Positions 5,852 through 6,406 of a stretch of 6,406 nucleotides of DNA are shown piece by piece. The stretch is from NCBI GenBank assembly GCA_025458365.1, contig JALOSP010000084.1, positions 1-6,406 of the forward strand. The letters are read 5' to 3'. The stretch is from Hyphomonadaceae bacterium. Its GTDB lineage: Bacteria > Pseudomonadota > Alphaproteobacteria > Caulobacterales > Aquidulcibacteraceae. The stretch's first letter is position 1; every line of letters starts with the position of its first letter. Both the position numbers and the translations under genes were made by a program. A model generated the notes under the pieces. That model was not told the origin of the DNA, did not search any database, and was given only the letters and a program-made list of their open reading frames with translations.

Positions 5852-5873
5852 GCGCTGGCCTGTAGCCCAGCGC
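5852..5873 (-). promoter_or_regulatory. Possible hairpin in the hisS leader
   Basis: GCGCTGG (5852-5858) and CCAGCGC (5867-5873) are a seven-base inverted repeat with an eight-base loop, 27 to 48 bases ahead of the hisS start. The right arm is part of a ten-base perfect palindrome (5867-5876). There is no T-run in either direction, so it is not a terminator. The rest of the 160-base divergent region (5826-5985) shows no promoter hexamers that I could defend. Confidence 0.25.
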
Positions 5874-5985
5874 TGGATAAGCCGCAATTGGCAGCCCGCA
5901 CCGGGGTGACGCCACGGCTGAGTGTCGCTAAAGGGCAGGCAATCGAGTGAACAGGTGCATGCAACCAGTAGCGGAGACGACAGCA

Positions 5986-6406
5986 ATGGCGGACGGCAAA
6001 AAGCGGCGCAAGCAATTGGCAGCCATGTGCGCTGGCGGCGTGGCGGTGTTTGGTGTCGTGTGTGCCGCTGCCGTGGTGGTTGCAGCAGGTGCCGGGAGTG
6101 CGCCGACAGCTGTTGCCGAAACCACCGCGACAGACTGGGCTGCCATGGCCAATGGTGCGCTGGATGCCGACGGCTTCGATTTCGCCAGCGCGACCATGGA
6201 TGGCAAGGTTCTGACCATCACCGGTGACGCACCCGATGCAGCCGGTCGCGAGGCCGCCTATGCAGCCGGGATCGATGCGGTGAAGGCTGACCGCAAGCAT
6301 GTGGGCGAGGTGCTGGCCTTTGCCAATGCGATGACAGTGGCCGGTGCTGCTGTGGCCTCGGTGCCTGATGCAGCCTCTGCACTGGGTGAAGAACCGGGAG
6401 CAGAGG
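5986..6406 (+). CDS. Exported or anchored protein with BON-like segment, N-terminal part (cut by window edge)
   Basis: An open frame of 140 codons from ATG 5986 runs off the right edge. GGAGA at 5973-5977, eight bases upstream, supports the start. The N-terminus is MADGKKRRKQ followed by a long Ala/Val/Gly hydrophobic stretch (11-38), ending near AVA-ET (42-46). It is either a signal peptide with an AxA site or a membrane anchor; no convincing lipobox surrounds Cys15 or Cys26. Residues 51-98 (WAAMANGALDADG, then ATMDGKVLTITGDAPDAAGR) look like a BON-type alpha/beta unit: helix, a strand pair ending in LTITG, then a helix. Such units often precede an OmpA peptidoglycan-binding domain in alphaproteobacterial envelope proteins, but that domain would lie outside the window, so the assignment is tentative. 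The gene is divergent from hisS and has no evident link to histidine metabolism. Confidence 0.75.
   Translation, partial: MADGKKRRKQLAAMCAGGVAVFGVVCAAAVVVAAGAGSAPTAVAETTATDWAAMANGALDADGFDFASATMDGKVLTITGDAPDAAGREAAYAAGIDAVKADRKHVGEVLAFANAMTVAGAAVASVPDAASALGEEPGAE

Noticed and set aside
4341..5915. HisS extended by 30 residues to a GTG at 5915.
   Set aside because: The extension does not resemble HisRS N-termini, and the family-like start MTDQDFRP begins at 5825.
5596..6300. 234-residue minus-strand open frame across the divergent region, and the smaller frames at 5928-6221 and 5922-6227.
   Set aside because: They overlap the secure hisS start and the better supported 5986 gene, have no family-like motifs, and mirror codons of the real genes.

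Overview
This is GC-rich DNA, densely coded on both strands with many ATGA/GTGA stop-start overlaps. The gene order hisS-hisZ-hisG, the short-form HisG and the unusual histidyl-tRNA synthetase together point to an alphaproteobacterium, most plausibly of the Caulobacterales/Maricaulales type. That placement is inferred from gene content and could not be checked by a search.

Left part (1-815, plus strand): the C-terminal end of one GNAT-type N-acetyltransferase overlaps by ATGA a complete second GNAT acetyltransferase. The two look like tandem paralogues. A clear Rho-independent terminator follows the second.

Middle part (816-2493, plus strand): a 110-base regulatory stretch carries three TGGTCA/TGACCA half-sites and two copies of CTTTACATG. 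It leads into a translationally coupled three-gene unit: a multi-pass membrane protein of about 291 residues, a 64-residue XRE/Cro-type regulator, and a 166-residue four-helix membrane protein. Both membrane proteins carry a DE-x7-E motif just before a membrane hairpin. This cassette has no firm functional assignment and is the least explained part of the window.

Right part (2497-5825, minus strand): hisS, hisZ and hisG are read leftward as one operon. HisZ is a synthetase-like regulatory subunit without an anticodon-binding domain; it pairs with the short HisG to make ATP phosphoribosyltransferase, the first step of histidine synthesis. HisS charges tRNA-His. Its sequence resembles eukaryotic/archaeal HisRS at several motifs, as known for the alphaproteobacterial lineage with altered tRNA-His identity. 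hisG ends only three bases from the end of the convergent membrane-protein gene.

Right edge (5826-6406): a 160-base divergent intergenic region separates hisS from a plus-strand gene at 5986 that runs off the window. It encodes an exported or anchored protein with a BON-like segment, possibly the N-terminus of an OmpA-family protein. No RNA genes, mobile elements or CRISPR arrays were seen.
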